Shown here piece after piece: positions 1-9,703 of a DNA stretch of 64,000 nt. Source of the DNA: JAWXBM01 sp964470455 (lineage in GTDB: Bacteria; Pseudomonadota; Gammaproteobacteria; Xanthomonadales; SZUA-36). Where the stretch lies: positions 56,228-120,227 of the forward strand of contig CAYYCX010000004.1 in NCBI GenBank assembly GCA_964470455.1, written 5' to 3'. A program made the position numbers and the translations under genes. A model generated the notes under the pieces. It worked only from the letters and a program-made list of their open reading frames with translations, was not told the DNA's origin and made no database searches. Position 1 is the stretch's first letter. The number at the start of each line of letters is the position of its first letter.

Positions 1-102
1 ATCCGCCAGGATCATGGTTTTTACCGCTTCGACCGCCCTGGCGGGAATATCCTCAAACGCGGTATTCGAGACGTAATCAACCAACTGCCTCTCAAATTTC
101 AT
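1..102 (-). CDS. MmgE/PrpD family protein, N-terminal fragment
   Basis: Only the first 34 codons are inside the window; the gene continues past the left edge. The translation contains LVDYV followed by FEDIPARAVEAVK, the usual N-terminal pattern of the MmgE/PrpD family (2-methylcitrate dehydratase and related catabolic lyases). It is transcribed leftward, away from the SnoaL-like gene upstream. The substrate cannot be inferred from so short a piece. Confidence 0.6.
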   Translation of the reverse strand, partial: MKFERQLVDYVSNTAFEDIPARAVEAVKTMILAD

Positions 103-223
103 GCAGAATTTCCCCGGTCACCTGGTTCTTGTTTGATTCTAACGCCCCATTCGAATGTGATTGAACAGGAACGTGAGCCGGTTGCTGTGCCGCAGCTGGC
201 GTCATGGCAAGTCAGTCTTCGGC

Positions 224-805
224 TTACTCGCTGTCCCGGTGGTCCTTACGGAAAATCTGGGCCTGCACATCCTTCTCCGGCGTTGGCAGTTCGGTAACCG
301 TCAGCCGGTGCCTGAACTTCCAGGCACCGTCAATTCTGACCAGTTTATCCTCATAATGCCCGGAGCGGGCAGCAACAGGAGTGCCTTCCTTGCCTTCGAC
401 TATCCAGGTCCAGTTGGACCTGGAAGTGGCGGTGTCGCCGTCAACGTGGATGATGAAATCGGACATGATGTGATAGTCGTTACCAAAACTTCCCGGCTCC
501 ACCCGCTTGAACACCGTGTCGAGCATGGCGTAGATTCCGGCCGGTCCGGTGGCTGAACCGATTCCGCCTTCCCATACCCCATCTTCGGAAAACAGCTTTG
601 AATATCCGGCAAGGTCCTTTTCGTCCAGCAGGTGTCCGTAGGTTACCAGCAGGTCCCGAATGGCTTCCCGGTCCTCGAGCAACTGCAAGCGGGCTTCCAG
701 GGCAGCCAGATTCGCGGAATCATCGGCGTAGGACGGGCTCGCCAGGGCACACAGGCCTGCCAGCAAAACCGCAATCGAAAGATGCTTTGAAATCTGCCTG
801 GTCAT
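224..805 (-). CDS. Exported SnoaL-like (NTF2-fold) protein
   Basis: The product is 193 residues. The start at 805 is preferred over the longer frame because GGAGAAG lies just upstream and a normal signal peptide follows (hydrophobic stretch, cleavage after SPSYA). The mature part has the SnoaL_4/NTF2-like pattern: LEDREAIRDLLVTYGHLLDEKD, a YSKLFSEDGVWEG segment and a C-terminal W-KFRHR strand. This fold occurs in small hydrolases, isomerases and dehydratases; no specific reaction can be assigned. It lies upstream of the MmgE/PrpD fragment in the same direction and may share its transcript. Confidence 0.78.
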   Translation of the reverse strand: MTRQISKHLSIAVLLAGLCALASPSYADDSANLAALEARLQLLEDREAIRDLLVTYGHLLDEKDLAGYSKLFSEDGVWEGGIGSATGPAGIYAMLDTVFKRVEPGSFGNDYHIMSDFIIHVDGDTATSRSNWTWIVEGKEGTPVAARSGHYEDKLVRIDGAWKFRHRLTVTELPTPEKDVQAQIFRKDHRDSE

Positions 806-1266
806 CAACTTCTCCACTGCTAGAGCCGGCCTCATGAGGTCTGAAGTGTGCCGCGGATTCACGCAAAGCCGGCGTTGGATCAGGGCCGCTGCATACGGCT
901 GTAACTGCAGAACAATAGGCCTTATCACGGCCTGGAACTTTATCAATAGCGCCATGCGGAATTTACCTAAAATGCACTATTAATTACTCTTTGGTAACTA
1001 CTTTGCCGGCGCGGAAATTCAAGTTGCTTCAGTCATCCTTCAAGCCGGTGAATTTCTCTTCACAGAGCTTTGACAAAGCATAATCATTAGGACATAGTTC
1101 CGGATTGAATGCACCCTGATCTGGCATTTTGATTCTAGGACGTACATTATTGGTTCAGGCACTTTGAGCCAGACGCGATAGGTTCCGAATACTGCCGAAT
1201 CCATATGCAGTGACACCTTGAGCACAACCCTACTGAACATCAATTGAACGAGAGTGAAATCCATTT
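806..1266. other. Divergent intergenic region, 461 bp
   Basis: This separates the leftward SnoaL-like gene from the rightward dehydrogenase. No convincing ORF or RNA gene is visible. A perfect TTGACA at 1070-1075 followed 17 bases later by CATAGT (1093-1098) is a possible sigma-70 promoter for the rightward gene, although it would leave a leader of about 160 bases. Confidence 0.35.
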
Positions 1267-2181
1267 ATGAGCAAACCTGACATCGGCTTCATCGGGCTCG
1301 GCATCATGGGCGAGCCTATGGCCGGACACATTGCCAGCGCCGGTTACCGCGTGGCCGCATATGACGTTGACCGAGACATCTGTGACAAGGTGGCGAGGAA
1401 GCATCCCGGAATCCAGATCAAGGATTCTCCCCGCGCAGTGGGTGAAGCCGCGGAGATCGTCGTCACGATGCTGCCGTCTGGCAAATATGTCCGGGATGTT
1501 GCGCTGGGCGAAAGCGGGCTGGTGCACGGATTGCGCACCGGAGCCGTATTGCTGGACACTTCTTCCTGCGAGCCCTGGATGACCCAGGAAACCGCCGCCG
1601 CGTTGGCCGAAAAAGGCATCAGCATGGTGGATGCGCCGGTTTCCGGTGCGCAGATCGGCGCCATCCAGGCGCAACTGGTGTTCATGGTAGGCGGCGATGA
1701 CGATGCCATCGCCCGCATCAGGCCATTACTGGACATCATGGGCCAGCAGGTCTTTCACCTCGGGCCGGTGGGCGCCGGCCACGCGATGAAATGCATCAAC
1801 AACCTGATCACGGCGGTTACGCTCCTGGCCACCGCCGAAGGCCTTACCATCGGCAAGAAATTCGGACTGGATCCGGAGGTGATGGTGGATGTGCTGAACG
1901 TTTCCACCGGCGGGTCCTGGGTAGCAAAAACCCACATCAAGCAGCGCATCACCAACCGCAAGTTTGACGACCCGTTCAAACTGGGGTTGATGGTGAAAGA
2001 CATTGAAATCGCCATGAAGCTGGCACGCGACCTCGACTTGCCGCTCAAGCTCACCAGCCTCAACGAAGCGCTGTGGACTGAGGCGCGGGAGCACGAAGGC
2101 GCCGAAATGAGCGTAAGCAACCTGGTGCGCTGGCTGGAGCAGACCACCGGGGTGGAAATCAGCGCCGGCAATCGGGAATAG
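1267..2181 (+). CDS. 3-hydroxyisobutyrate dehydrogenase family oxidoreductase
   Basis: The 304-residue protein belongs to the beta-hydroxyacid dehydrogenase family (3-hydroxyisobutyrate, tartronate semialdehyde and related substrates). A Rossmann dinucleotide-binding motif GFIGLGIMGEPMA is at residues 7-19. The substrate-binding signature VDAPVSGAQIGA is at 121-132, and the catalytic lysine is K175 within GHAMKCINN. The length is typical. Substrate and NAD/NADP preference cannot be decided. It stands alone and is convergent with the propeller protein downstream. Confidence 0.85.
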   Translation: MSKPDIGFIGLGIMGEPMAGHIASAGYRVAAYDVDRDICDKVARKHPGIQIKDSPRAVGEAAEIVVTMLPSGKYVRDVALGESGLVHGLRTGAVLLDTSSCEPWMTQETAAALAEKGISMVDAPVSGAQIGAIQAQLVFMVGGDDDAIARIRPLLDIMGQQVFHLGPVGAGHAMKCINNLITAVTLLATAEGLTIGKKFGLDPEVMVDVLNVSTGGSWVAKTHIKQRITNRKFDDPFKLGLMVKDIEIAMKLARDLDLPLKLTSLNEALWTEAREHEGAEMSVSNLVRWLEQTTGVEISAGNRE

Positions 2182-2318
2182 GGTTCGGCCGGGCTCAACG
2201 GAGCCTGGCGGCACAACGGCTGATAAACCCGTGTCTGCACGGCACTTTGCAGTGCCAGCAAGCAAGATGCCTTACAGCAGCGAAACCACCATGGAGCGAT
2301 TTGCTGGATGAACAACCG

Positions 2319-3491
2319 TCACGGGCTGGCCTGAAGCTCGCTTTTGTCCAGGGTTGCCAGGCCTACACCGGTCGCTCCCAGCCCGTCACCGGTATAGAAC
2401 ATCCACAACTGCTCGCCCATATCCACCACGCTGACATAAGTGTGGCTGTTTTCGTCAAAACCACCGGGGGTCAGGGGTATGATGGGCTGGTCGGCATAGC
2501 GGGTCCAGGTGATACCGTCGTCGCTGCGGGCATACTCGATACGATAGCTGCCATGCCCCGAACCGGTGCGCTTGGCACCCTCGGCGGAAAGCCCGCTGTC
2601 GCCCCGGCCGGGTGGATTCGGCCGCGAGCCGGGCTCCTTGTCGTATACCCCCAACCACATGTGGTAAACGCCATCCAGCTTCAGTACGTATGGCCTGGCG
2701 AGGCAGGCTTCGTATGGTTCCGTTGCATCTTCACGCGCCAGCAACGCCGGCTCATCCAGTTTGGTCCAATGCAGGCCATCGGAGGAGCGCGCTGCGCCAA
2801 TGTGCAATATGCCCTGGTTGATGTCGCCAAACCGCAGGTACTTGCCGGCCGCCGTGTACCACATGCGGTAGTCGTTCTCGCCTTCGCGGATAACCGCCGC
2901 GGACGGAATGGCGCCTGAATCGAAGCTGCCGGGCGGCCCGGACGGAATGGTGTCTTCATTCACCACTTCCCAGGTAAGCCCCTGGTCATGGCTCACCGCC
3001 GTGCCCAGACGGTTCAGCAGCTCTTGCTTGAGCGGCCAGTTGCCACCCCAACTGCTGTAATACATCAACCAGGGGCCGTCGTCACGGGGCAAGACATAGG
3101 GAAAGCCCGCGCCGATATCACGAATGGTGGAGGAAGCGTCGCGGCCAACCATGGGCTGGTCGGATATCACCTTCCACACAAACGGATTGGCGGGGTCGCT
3201 TTCGGCCGCGATGATGACCTGGTTGCCACGCATCCAGGGCGGCCCGTCATCCGCCACCCAGATGTAGGCTCGCAGGCGTCCATCCTTCAGCCGGATCACA
3301 GACGGAGAAGAAACGAATTTGGAAGACTGCTCACCGGCAAATCCCAGCGGGAAAACCAGCCCGCGCTTCACCCAGCTCTGTTGCAGGGGTTCATCGGTGA
3401 CAAGGGTCGCCGCCCATGCGGCAGGCGCGCCGCCGAGAAACAGCAAAGCTGCCAGGCAGAAACCGAGCAAAGTAGGATGCAGCATGAGCAA
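2319..3491 (-). CDS. Exported five-bladed beta-propeller glycosidase-like protein
   Basis: The protein is 390 residues with a signal peptide of about 27 residues ending APAAWA. The mature chain has repeated propeller strands: SSPSVIRLKDGRLRAYIW, ARSSDGLHWTK, RPYVLKLDGVYHMWLG, YARSDDGITWTRY. Such SDDG-x-TW and YHMW patterns are typical of GH43/GH32/GH130-type and sialidase-like propellers that bind or cut glycans outside the cytoplasm. Catalytic acids cannot be assigned with confidence, so glycosidase activity is an inference. It is monocistronic and divergent from nothing nearby. Confidence 0.65.
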   Translation of the reverse strand: MLMLHPTLLGFCLAALLFLGGAPAAWAATLVTDEPLQQSWVKRGLVFPLGFAGEQSSKFVSSPSVIRLKDGRLRAYIWVADDGPPWMRGNQVIIAAESDPANPFVWKVISDQPMVGRDASSTIRDIGAGFPYVLPRDDGPWLMYYSSWGGNWPLKQELLNRLGTAVSHDQGLTWEVVNEDTIPSGPPGSFDSGAIPSAAVIREGENDYRMWYTAAGKYLRFGDINQGILHIGAARSSDGLHWTKLDEPALLAREDATEPYEACLARPYVLKLDGVYHMWLGVYDKEPGSRPNPPGRGDSGLSAEGAKRTGSGHGSYRIEYARSDDGITWTRYADQPIIPLTPGGFDENSHTYVSVVDMGEQLWMFYTGDGLGATGVGLATLDKSELQASP

Positions 3492-3668
3492 TTACCCCGG
3501 GAGTTTGAATTGATGAATTGTGTTCGAGCGGATACCTGATCAATTGGGCCAGCCGTATCAGTATGTGACGTGGCCGCCAAAGAATTTATTACGGGAACGA
3601 CAGGTGTTTTGACCAGGGGCGCACAAGCCCACGTTTTGCATGGCCCCTTCCGGTGATCTGTCCGGTGA

Positions 3669-4667
3669 TCAGGGAAACGATGCTGAACCGCTGCCCGCGT
3701 CGTTGTAGTAACTCAGGCCCATCAACGCCTGCTTGCGGTACTCGCGGGCATTGATGCCATACTCTTCCTTGAACACCCGGGCGAAGTGAGCGGAACTGTT
3801 GAAGCCCCAGTTGAAGGCAATTTCGGTGATGCTGCGATTCAGCCACGCCGGATCCGCCAGCTGCTTTTTGCAGCCGTCCAGGCGTTTGCGCCGGATGTAT
3901 TTGGAAACGGTGCAGTCTTCTTCCGCGAACAACCGCTGGATGTAGCGTACGGAAATTCCACACTGTTTCGCCAGCTCGCTCAGGCTCAGATCCGGCATGT
4001 GGATGTTCTGGTCGATCACCTGCCTGATCCTTTCCTGCTTGGCCATCACGTCGGCGTTCTGCACTTCCGGCGAATGCGCATTCAGCTGGCAGCAGGTGGA
4101 CAGTATGCCCAGCAGGTTGTTGGCCAGCTCGGCGCCTATTTCATCGAAATTGTCGGAATCGGCATACTCCCACATGGTCAGCAGCAGGTAGGAAACGATT
4201 TTTGAAAAGCCGGTTTTGCCGGAGAAACGCGCACCTACAGCCAGTTCCGGCTCGGGAATGTATTTCCGCAGCAGGTCGGCTGGCACCGTCAGGCCGATGG
4301 TGGTGTAGGGCTGCTTGGTGGTCATGGTGGACGCAATCGCGGAGTCCGTGACGGTTACGTCGCCTGGCTCGAGTATGGTGGTTTTGTTGTTGATGACAAC
4401 CGTGTGTCGCCGGTTGGAAATGTAAATGTTGTAAGGATGGTCCGGCGTACTGCCACAGGGCTTGGCTGAATTGGTGACTTCCGCCTGCGAAACCGTGGCC
4501 TGGGAAAGCGTCAGCTGACCCAGCGGCACTGATTTCAGCACCATGCGAAAATCAGAAGAGCCAACCGGGGTGACTTCCCAGTCATGCCCGAAAACTTCCT
4601 GCATGGCATTTTGAACGTTTGACTGCCTCGAATTTGATCCACGCGGACCAATGGTATAAGTCAACAT
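3669..4667 (-). CDS. AraC family transcriptional regulator
   Basis: The 332-residue protein has an N-terminal AraC_binding_2-like sensor domain (about 1-220) and a C-terminal double helix-turn-helix (about 228-325). The latter includes LSELAKQCGISVRYIQRLF and ITEIAFNWGFNSSAHFARVFKEEYG, the standard AraC/XylS signature. AGGAAAATTGAA precedes the ATG. It faces the 5122 SnoaL-like gene across a 454-bp region, so that gene or the catabolic cluster beyond may be its target (inference). Confidence 0.9.
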   Translation of the reverse strand: MLTYTIGPRGSNSRQSNVQNAMQEVFGHDWEVTPVGSSDFRMVLKSVPLGQLTLSQATVSQAEVTNSAKPCGSTPDHPYNIYISNRRHTVVINNKTTILEPGDVTVTDSAIASTMTTKQPYTTIGLTVPADLLRKYIPEPELAVGARFSGKTGFSKIVSYLLLTMWEYADSDNFDEIGAELANNLLGILSTCCQLNAHSPEVQNADVMAKQERIRQVIDQNIHMPDLSLSELAKQCGISVRYIQRLFAEEDCTVSKYIRRKRLDGCKKQLADPAWLNRSITEIAFNWGFNSSAHFARVFKEEYGINAREYRKQALMGLSYYNDAGSGSASFP

Positions 4668-5121
4668 TTCAATTTTCCTGTGTGCGTCGAGTGTTGTTCT
4701 GGCCAGAATCGGATTCGAATTTCCGGCCCGGACTGTCTCGATCAGTGAGGCTGTCCGCGATACCGGAAAGCTCTCTTGGCGGCAGGCACGGAGCGTACTT
4801 TCCCGGCCGCCTGTTTTTGTAAACCGACAACAACATACCGCGAATTTCAGAAAAATACTACTTGGGCCCCCAGCCGATCAAGAGGCGCCCCGCAATTGAC
4901 CAAAACTGCACAGAAAAGTACGGACGGGCACGCCAGGTCATTGAAAAATCAAGCCCGAACAAATCCTGCCGGGGCCAGAAAGCGCCCAGTCGACGGTCGG
5001 AAATATTCAAGTAGATTTGCCCACAGTGGCAGAAATAGTCAAGAAAGCCCGACACTCCTGCTGGCAGGCTATGGCGTAATTTCGAACCTGACCGCGACTA
5101 CGGAGTTCGCAGGAGTTGGCC
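4668..5121. other. Divergent intergenic region, 454 bp
   Basis: This lies between the AraC regulator and the SnoaL-like gene. I see no ORF with coding character and no RNA gene. It is the natural place for AraC half-sites but I could not pick out a convincing repeated pair. Confidence 0.3.
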
Positions 5122-5583
5122 ATGCAACAATGTCGTTTACCCGGCCTGGCAGTAACGGCGGCTTTGTCGCTGCTGCCCGCTGGTGCGTGGGGCGATTCTG
5201 CGGAGGAGTGTTCTGAACCGAACGAGATCCTGGTGGCGGAATATTACGACCTGGCCATCAACCGGAAGGACTTCGTCGCCGCCTCGGAATTCATGGGCGA
5301 AGAATACATCCAGCACAACCCCGCCGCGCCGGATGGCCCGGAAGGGCTGCGGGAGTTTATCGGCTACCTTCGGGAAAACCTGCCGGACTACAGAAGCGAA
5401 ATCAAGCGCTGTTTCAGCGATGGTGACTTCGTCATTCTGCATGTGCACAACAAGCCCACTCCGGACGCCGTCGGCAAGGCCATCGTGGATATCTTCCGGC
5501 TGGAGGGCGGCAAGGTAGTTGAGCACTGGGATGTGATCCAGGACATTCCGGAAGATCCGAAAAACGACAACACGATGTTTTGA
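5122..5583 (+). CDS. Exported SnoaL-like polyketide-cyclase-type protein
   Basis: The product is 153 residues. The ATG at 5122 is chosen because AGGAG (5111-5115) sits 6 bases upstream, ruling out the TTG at 5116. A signal peptide ends near GAWG. The mature part reads EYYDLAINRKDFVAASEFMGEEYIQHNP, then FIGYLRENLPDYRSEIKR and VVEHWDVIQDIP. This is the pattern of the predicted SnoaL-like aldol-condensation group (COG4922 type). The enzymatic role is unknown. It lies upstream of the aromatic cluster in the same direction. Confidence 0.8.
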   Translation: MQQCRLPGLAVTAALSLLPAGAWGDSAEECSEPNEILVAEYYDLAINRKDFVAASEFMGEEYIQHNPAAPDGPEGLREFIGYLRENLPDYRSEIKRCFSDGDFVILHVHNKPTPDAVGKAIVDIFRLEGGKVVEHWDVIQDIPEDPKNDNTMF

Positions 5584-5879
5584 CGGCCAGCTTGTCCGGC
5601 TTGCACCCGGCGCTTTGGCCCCGGGGTTTGCGCAGTGCATTTCTGGTCAAGCACAACAGGCGTTTACGGTAAAAATTTGGCGCCAGAATCATGATAATCA
5701 AAGGATTCCAGTCGACATTCCGTGCCGGGACATGGCCAGCGCCGCCGGCAGCCAGTATGTCCGGCCTGCCTGCCAGGCCCGGATGCCGAACCCGGACCCC
5801 GAACCTGGGGCCAGGCACTCACTTCCGGCTGGAACCGGTAACCGACTGAACCCGTCAACATTCAACTCCCGGAACTGAG

Positions 5880-6953
5880 ATGGACAAACTGACACGCAGA
5901 CAACTCGTAAGCACCGCCAGCCTGGCGGCCCTGGCACCGACCCTGGCCACGACACTGGCTCCGGCCCTGGCCCGGGCACATGCGGCCGAGGATGAAAAGA
6001 AGCCCGCCTATGCCGGCGCCGACCGTTCCAGGGCGCCACGCGCCACGCGCCGGGCGAAAGACCTGACCGAGGATGAACTCGATGCCATGTTCGACCGCTG
6101 TAACAACGCCGGTCGCTGGGGTACCGATGATGAACTGGGTACGCTCAACTACATCACGCCCGGGAAGCGCGTGGCGGCAGCCCGGCTGGTGCAAACCGGC
6201 GAGGTGGTTTCGGCCGGGCGCGACCTGTCCACGGCGCAAAGCAAGGTCGATCCCAGGCCACTGCAGCACATTGTGATGTACAACGGCGGCGGGGCCGGCA
6301 TCAGCGATTACTTTTCCATCGCCCCGCATGGCATGACCGTTACGCATCTTGATGCGCTGTGTCATTTCTCGGTGGACGACATGCTCTACAACAACCGCAA
6401 GCGCTCCGAGACCGTAACCGCGGCCGGCGCCAGGTGGGGCTCGGTATACGCCATGCGTAATGGCATCTTCACCCGTGGCGTTCTGCTGGATGTTGCCGGC
6501 GCGCGCGGCGTGGACTGGTATGAGTCCGACGAATACGTCACCGCGGCAGACCTGGACGCGGCCGAGAAGCGCCAGAACGTCAAGGTGGGTTCGGGCGACG
6601 TGATCTTCATCCGCACCGGCATGGAGCGCATGGAGAAGGAAGTTGGCCTGCAGGACGTCTATCCGCGGGCCGGGCTGCATGCGGAATGCGTTGAATGGAT
6701 GCACCAGCGCGAAGTTGCCGCCTGGGGTGGCGACTGCATCGAGAAGCTGCCCTACCCGAGTGACCACCTCACCTCCCCCGTGCATATGATCGGGCTGGTG
6801 GCGATGGGCATGCCCATATTCGACTGGCCTGCCCTGGTGGAGCTCACCGCGGCCTGTGAGCGCATGAACCGCTGGGATTTCCTGCTCACCACCGCGCCCT
6901 GGCGGGTGCCCGGCGGAACTTCCTCGCCGATCAACCCGCTGTGTACTTTTTAA
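5880..6953 (+). CDS. Tat-exported cyclase family (kynurenine formamidase-like) hydrolase
   Basis: The 357-residue protein opens with a twin-arginine motif (TRRQLV, residues 5-10) and an Ala/Leu-rich h-region, so Tat export is likely. The metal signature of the cyclase family (PF04199) is H150-GMTVT-H156-L-D158-ALC-H162. Family members are metal-dependent amidases, lactonases or cyclases such as kynurenine formamidase and isatin hydrolase. It is the first gene of a four-gene rightward block with the LigM-like demethylase 77 bp downstream. A periplasmic lactone or amide hydrolysis step feeding the aromatic pathway is inference. Confidence 0.8.
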   Translation: MDKLTRRQLVSTASLAALAPTLATTLAPALARAHAAEDEKKPAYAGADRSRAPRATRRAKDLTEDELDAMFDRCNNAGRWGTDDELGTLNYITPGKRVAAARLVQTGEVVSAGRDLSTAQSKVDPRPLQHIVMYNGGGAGISDYFSIAPHGMTVTHLDALCHFSVDDMLYNNRKRSETVTAAGARWGSVYAMRNGIFTRGVLLDVAGARGVDWYESDEYVTAADLDAAEKRQNVKVGSGDVIFIRTGMERMEKEVGLQDVYPRAGLHAECVEWMHQREVAAWGGDCIEKLPYPSDHLTSPVHMIGLVAMGMPIFDWPALVELTAACERMNRWDFLLTTAPWRVPGGTSSPINPLCTF

Positions 6954-7030
6954 CCCCGAACGGGCAACTGAACTGGCCACCAGACTTGCGCCAACCCGAC
7001 AGAAATACGTGAACCCAGGAGACAGAAAGA

Positions 7031-8449
7031 GTGAATGATTCAAAGCCACAGTCGCTGCAGGACCTGATCGATACCAGCGGCAACATCGTTGAAGTGCTGC
7101 GCAATGCGCAGAACCCGGCCTATATCGTGCCGGTGGTGTCGTCGGAGTTTTCCAGCTGGCGCCTGGAACAGAAAGCCTGGCGGGAAACCGCGGTACTGTT
7201 CGACCAGTCGCACCACATGGACAACGTCATCATTCGCGGCCCCGATGCGCTGCAGCTGATCAGCGACACCGCCATCAACAGCGTGGCCAACTTCAAGGTA
7301 GACCTGGCCAAGCAGTACGTGCCGGTAAATGAGAACGGCTACGTGATCGGCGACGGCATCCTGTTCCGCGAGAACGAAGAGGAGTTCCTGTTCGTGGGCC
7401 GCGGCCAGGCCGGCAACTGGCTGCGTTACCACGGCGAAACCGGCGGATACGCCAACCTGGAAATCGAAACCGACCCTCGCTCGCCGATGAACCCCATGGG
7501 CCAGCCGGTCAAACGCAAATATTTCCGCTTCCAGATCCAGGGGCCGAATGCCTGGGCCATCATTGACAAGCTGAACGGCTCGCCGCTGGAGCAGCTGAAG
7601 TTCTTCCACATGTCGCACATGAAAATTGCCGGCGAAACGGTCCGCACGCTGCGGCACGGCATGTCCGGCGTGCCCGGGCTGGAAATCCACGGCGACCCCG
7701 CGGCCTACGTCAAGGTGCGCGAAGCCATCATCGAAGCCGGAGAGGAATTTGGCCTGCGCCCCTGCGGCGGACGGGCCTACCCCACCAACACCCTGGAGTC
7801 CGGCTGGATTCCCGACCCGGTACCGGCGATTTACACCGGCGAAAACCTGCGGGCCTACCGCGAATGGCTGCCGGCCAAAGGCATCGAAGGCAACAACGCC
7901 ATCGCCGGCAGTTTCGTCTCCGACAACATCGAAGACTACTACCTTACGCCCTGGGAACTCGGCTACGGTAATTTCATCAAGTACGACCACGACTTCATCG
8001 GCCGCTCGGCGCTGGAAAAGATGGATGTGGCGGCTCAGCGCAGGAAAGTCACGCTGGCCTGGAACCAGGAAGACCTGACGAAGATCTTCACTTCGATGCT
8101 GAATCCGCCAGGCACCGGCTACAAGTACTTCGACCTGCCGCTGGCGAACTATGGATATTTCAACTTCGACTCGGTGGTGAACAAGGATGGCGGGCATGTG
8201 GGCTTCTCGATGTGGACCGGCTACAGCGAGAACGAGCGCACCGCCCTGTCGCTGGCCACCATTGACCCGGATATCGAAATTGGCACCGAGGTGGGCGTGG
8301 TCTGGGGTGAACCGGATGGTGGCAGCCGCAAGGCCACAGTGGAACGGCACCAGCAGTTCACCGTGCGCGCCATCGTCAGCCCGGCGCCGTATTCCGTGGT
8401 TGCCCGCGAGCAATACGTGGACACCGGCTGGCGGGCTGCATCGTCCTGA
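7031..8449 (+). CDS. LigM/DesA-like tetrahydrofolate-dependent aryl O-demethylase (GcvT fold)
   Basis: The 472-residue protein starts at GTG with AGGAGA about 8 bases upstream. It has the GcvT/aminomethyltransferase fold and the length of LigM (vanillate and 3-O-methylgallate O-demethylase), which passes a ring methoxyl to tetrahydrofolate. LigM-type blocks include FDQSHHM (58-63), VGRGQAGNWLRYH, and GGRAYPTNTLESGW, whose Y250 is the likely equivalent of the catalytic tyrosine described for LigM. A MetF-like reductase that could regenerate methylene-THF lies at 16692, in a second operon. The substrate is not known; the neighbouring hpa genes suggest a methoxylated phenylacetate. Confidence 0.85.
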   Translation: MNDSKPQSLQDLIDTSGNIVEVLRNAQNPAYIVPVVSSEFSSWRLEQKAWRETAVLFDQSHHMDNVIIRGPDALQLISDTAINSVANFKVDLAKQYVPVNENGYVIGDGILFRENEEEFLFVGRGQAGNWLRYHGETGGYANLEIETDPRSPMNPMGQPVKRKYFRFQIQGPNAWAIIDKLNGSPLEQLKFFHMSHMKIAGETVRTLRHGMSGVPGLEIHGDPAAYVKVREAIIEAGEEFGLRPCGGRAYPTNTLESGWIPDPVPAIYTGENLRAYREWLPAKGIEGNNAIAGSFVSDNIEDYYLTPWELGYGNFIKYDHDFIGRSALEKMDVAAQRRKVTLAWNQEDLTKIFTSMLNPPGTGYKYFDLPLANYGYFNFDSVVNKDGGHVGFSMWTGYSENERTALSLATIDPDIEIGTEVGVVWGEPDGGSRKATVERHQQFTVRAIVSPAPYSVVAREQYVDTGWRAASS

Positions 8450-8533
8450 GTGCATCTGCAGGCCGGGGCCCGTTTGGCGGGCCCTGGCCTGACCGCTGTT
8501 GACCTGCAACCGGCACGGCAAGAAGGAGGAACC

Positions 8534-9652
8534 ATGAAGACACCGCTTCGCACCGCAGTCATTGTGGCCGGGTTGAACCTGGCCTGTTTGGCTCTGACCA
8601 GTACCGATGCTTCCGCCCAGGCGGTGATGCGCGGCGATGGCCCGGCACCGGAAGCCCAGCCGTTCCGCATCAACCGGGCTGATGCCGGCCTCGATGCCAT
8701 CGTCGCGCCGGATGCCGAACTGGAACTGATGGCCGACGGCTTCGGCCTGAATGAAGGCCCGGTGTGGGTGCGCGATGGCGGCGATGGTTACCTGATTGTC
8801 AGCGGCCTGATCGACAATGCCCTGTACAGAATCACGCCCGACAAACAGGTATCGGTGTACATGGAATACGCCGGTTACAGCGGCGACAACATCAACAACG
8901 TCGGCACCCAGACGCGCAGTGGCCGGTCACATGTGCTACTGATCGGCCCCGGCTGCGCGACGCTTGACCCGCAAAACCGCCTGGTGTGGTGCGCCATGCA
9001 GGACCTGGCCATCAAGCGCGAGGAACCGGACGGCAGCATCACCACGGTGGCCGACAACCATGAAGGCAAGAGTTTCAGCGGCCCGAATGACCTGGCGGTG
9101 AAATCCAACGGTTCGATCTATTTCACCGACAACGATTATGGCCTGCGCGACGCGGGCAACAGTCCGCTGAAACAGATGGCCAACGGCATCTGGCTGGTCA
9201 AGGATGGCAAAACCCACCGCCTGCTGACCCGCACCGCGCTGGGTGGGCCACCCAACGGCATCGCGCTCTCGGAAGACGAGAAATACCTGTACCTGACGGC
9301 CGGGCAGAAGATCATGCGATACGAAATCAGGCCTGACGACACCATCAGCCCGACGGCCACACTGTTTACTGCCGGCGAGGGGATTGGCGATGGCATGAAA
9401 GTGGACAAGCAGGGCAATGTCTATTCCAGCGGCGGCGCCGGCCCCGGCATCATCCGCATTACCGCGAAAGACGGTACCTTTCTCGGCTCGTTGCACCTGC
9501 CCATCTACGGCAAGGAACCGAAGAAACAGATCTGCGCCACCAACCTGGGTTTTGGCGACAACGACGGCAAAGCCCTGTACATCACCGCCTGTGACGCGGT
9601 CTACAGAATGCGCCTTGAGGCCGAGGGCATCCTCCCCGGCAAGGCCCCCTGA
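8534..9652 (+). CDS. Exported SMP-30/gluconolactonase/LRE family protein
   Basis: The start at 8534 follows AAGGAGGA and begins a signal peptide ending DASAQA; the longer upstream frame lacks both. The 372-residue product has SMP-30 propeller motifs: LNEGPVWV (metal-binding Glu), GPNDLAVKSNGSIYFTDNDYG and PPNGIALSEDEKYLYL. The family hydrolyses lactones with a divalent metal. It lies between the demethylase and the aldehyde dehydrogenase, so it is probably part of the same transcript. The substrate lactone is unknown. Confidence 0.83.
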   Translation: MKTPLRTAVIVAGLNLACLALTSTDASAQAVMRGDGPAPEAQPFRINRADAGLDAIVAPDAELELMADGFGLNEGPVWVRDGGDGYLIVSGLIDNALYRITPDKQVSVYMEYAGYSGDNINNVGTQTRSGRSHVLLIGPGCATLDPQNRLVWCAMQDLAIKREEPDGSITTVADNHEGKSFSGPNDLAVKSNGSIYFTDNDYGLRDAGNSPLKQMANGIWLVKDGKTHRLLTRTALGGPPNGIALSEDEKYLYLTAGQKIMRYEIRPDDTISPTATLFTAGEGIGDGMKVDKQGNVYSSGGAGPGIIRITAKDGTFLGSLHLPIYGKEPKKQICATNLGFGDNDGKALYITACDAVYRMRLEAEGILPGKAP

Positions 9653-9703
9653 TCCCATTATTCCACCAATTTTCCCACCAGGTATCCGACCGGAGCGTTC
9701 CGC

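Noticed and set aside
1040..1264. A 74-codon minus-strand frame in the intergenic region
   Set aside because: No ribosome binding site, unusual composition and overlap with the likely promoter region.
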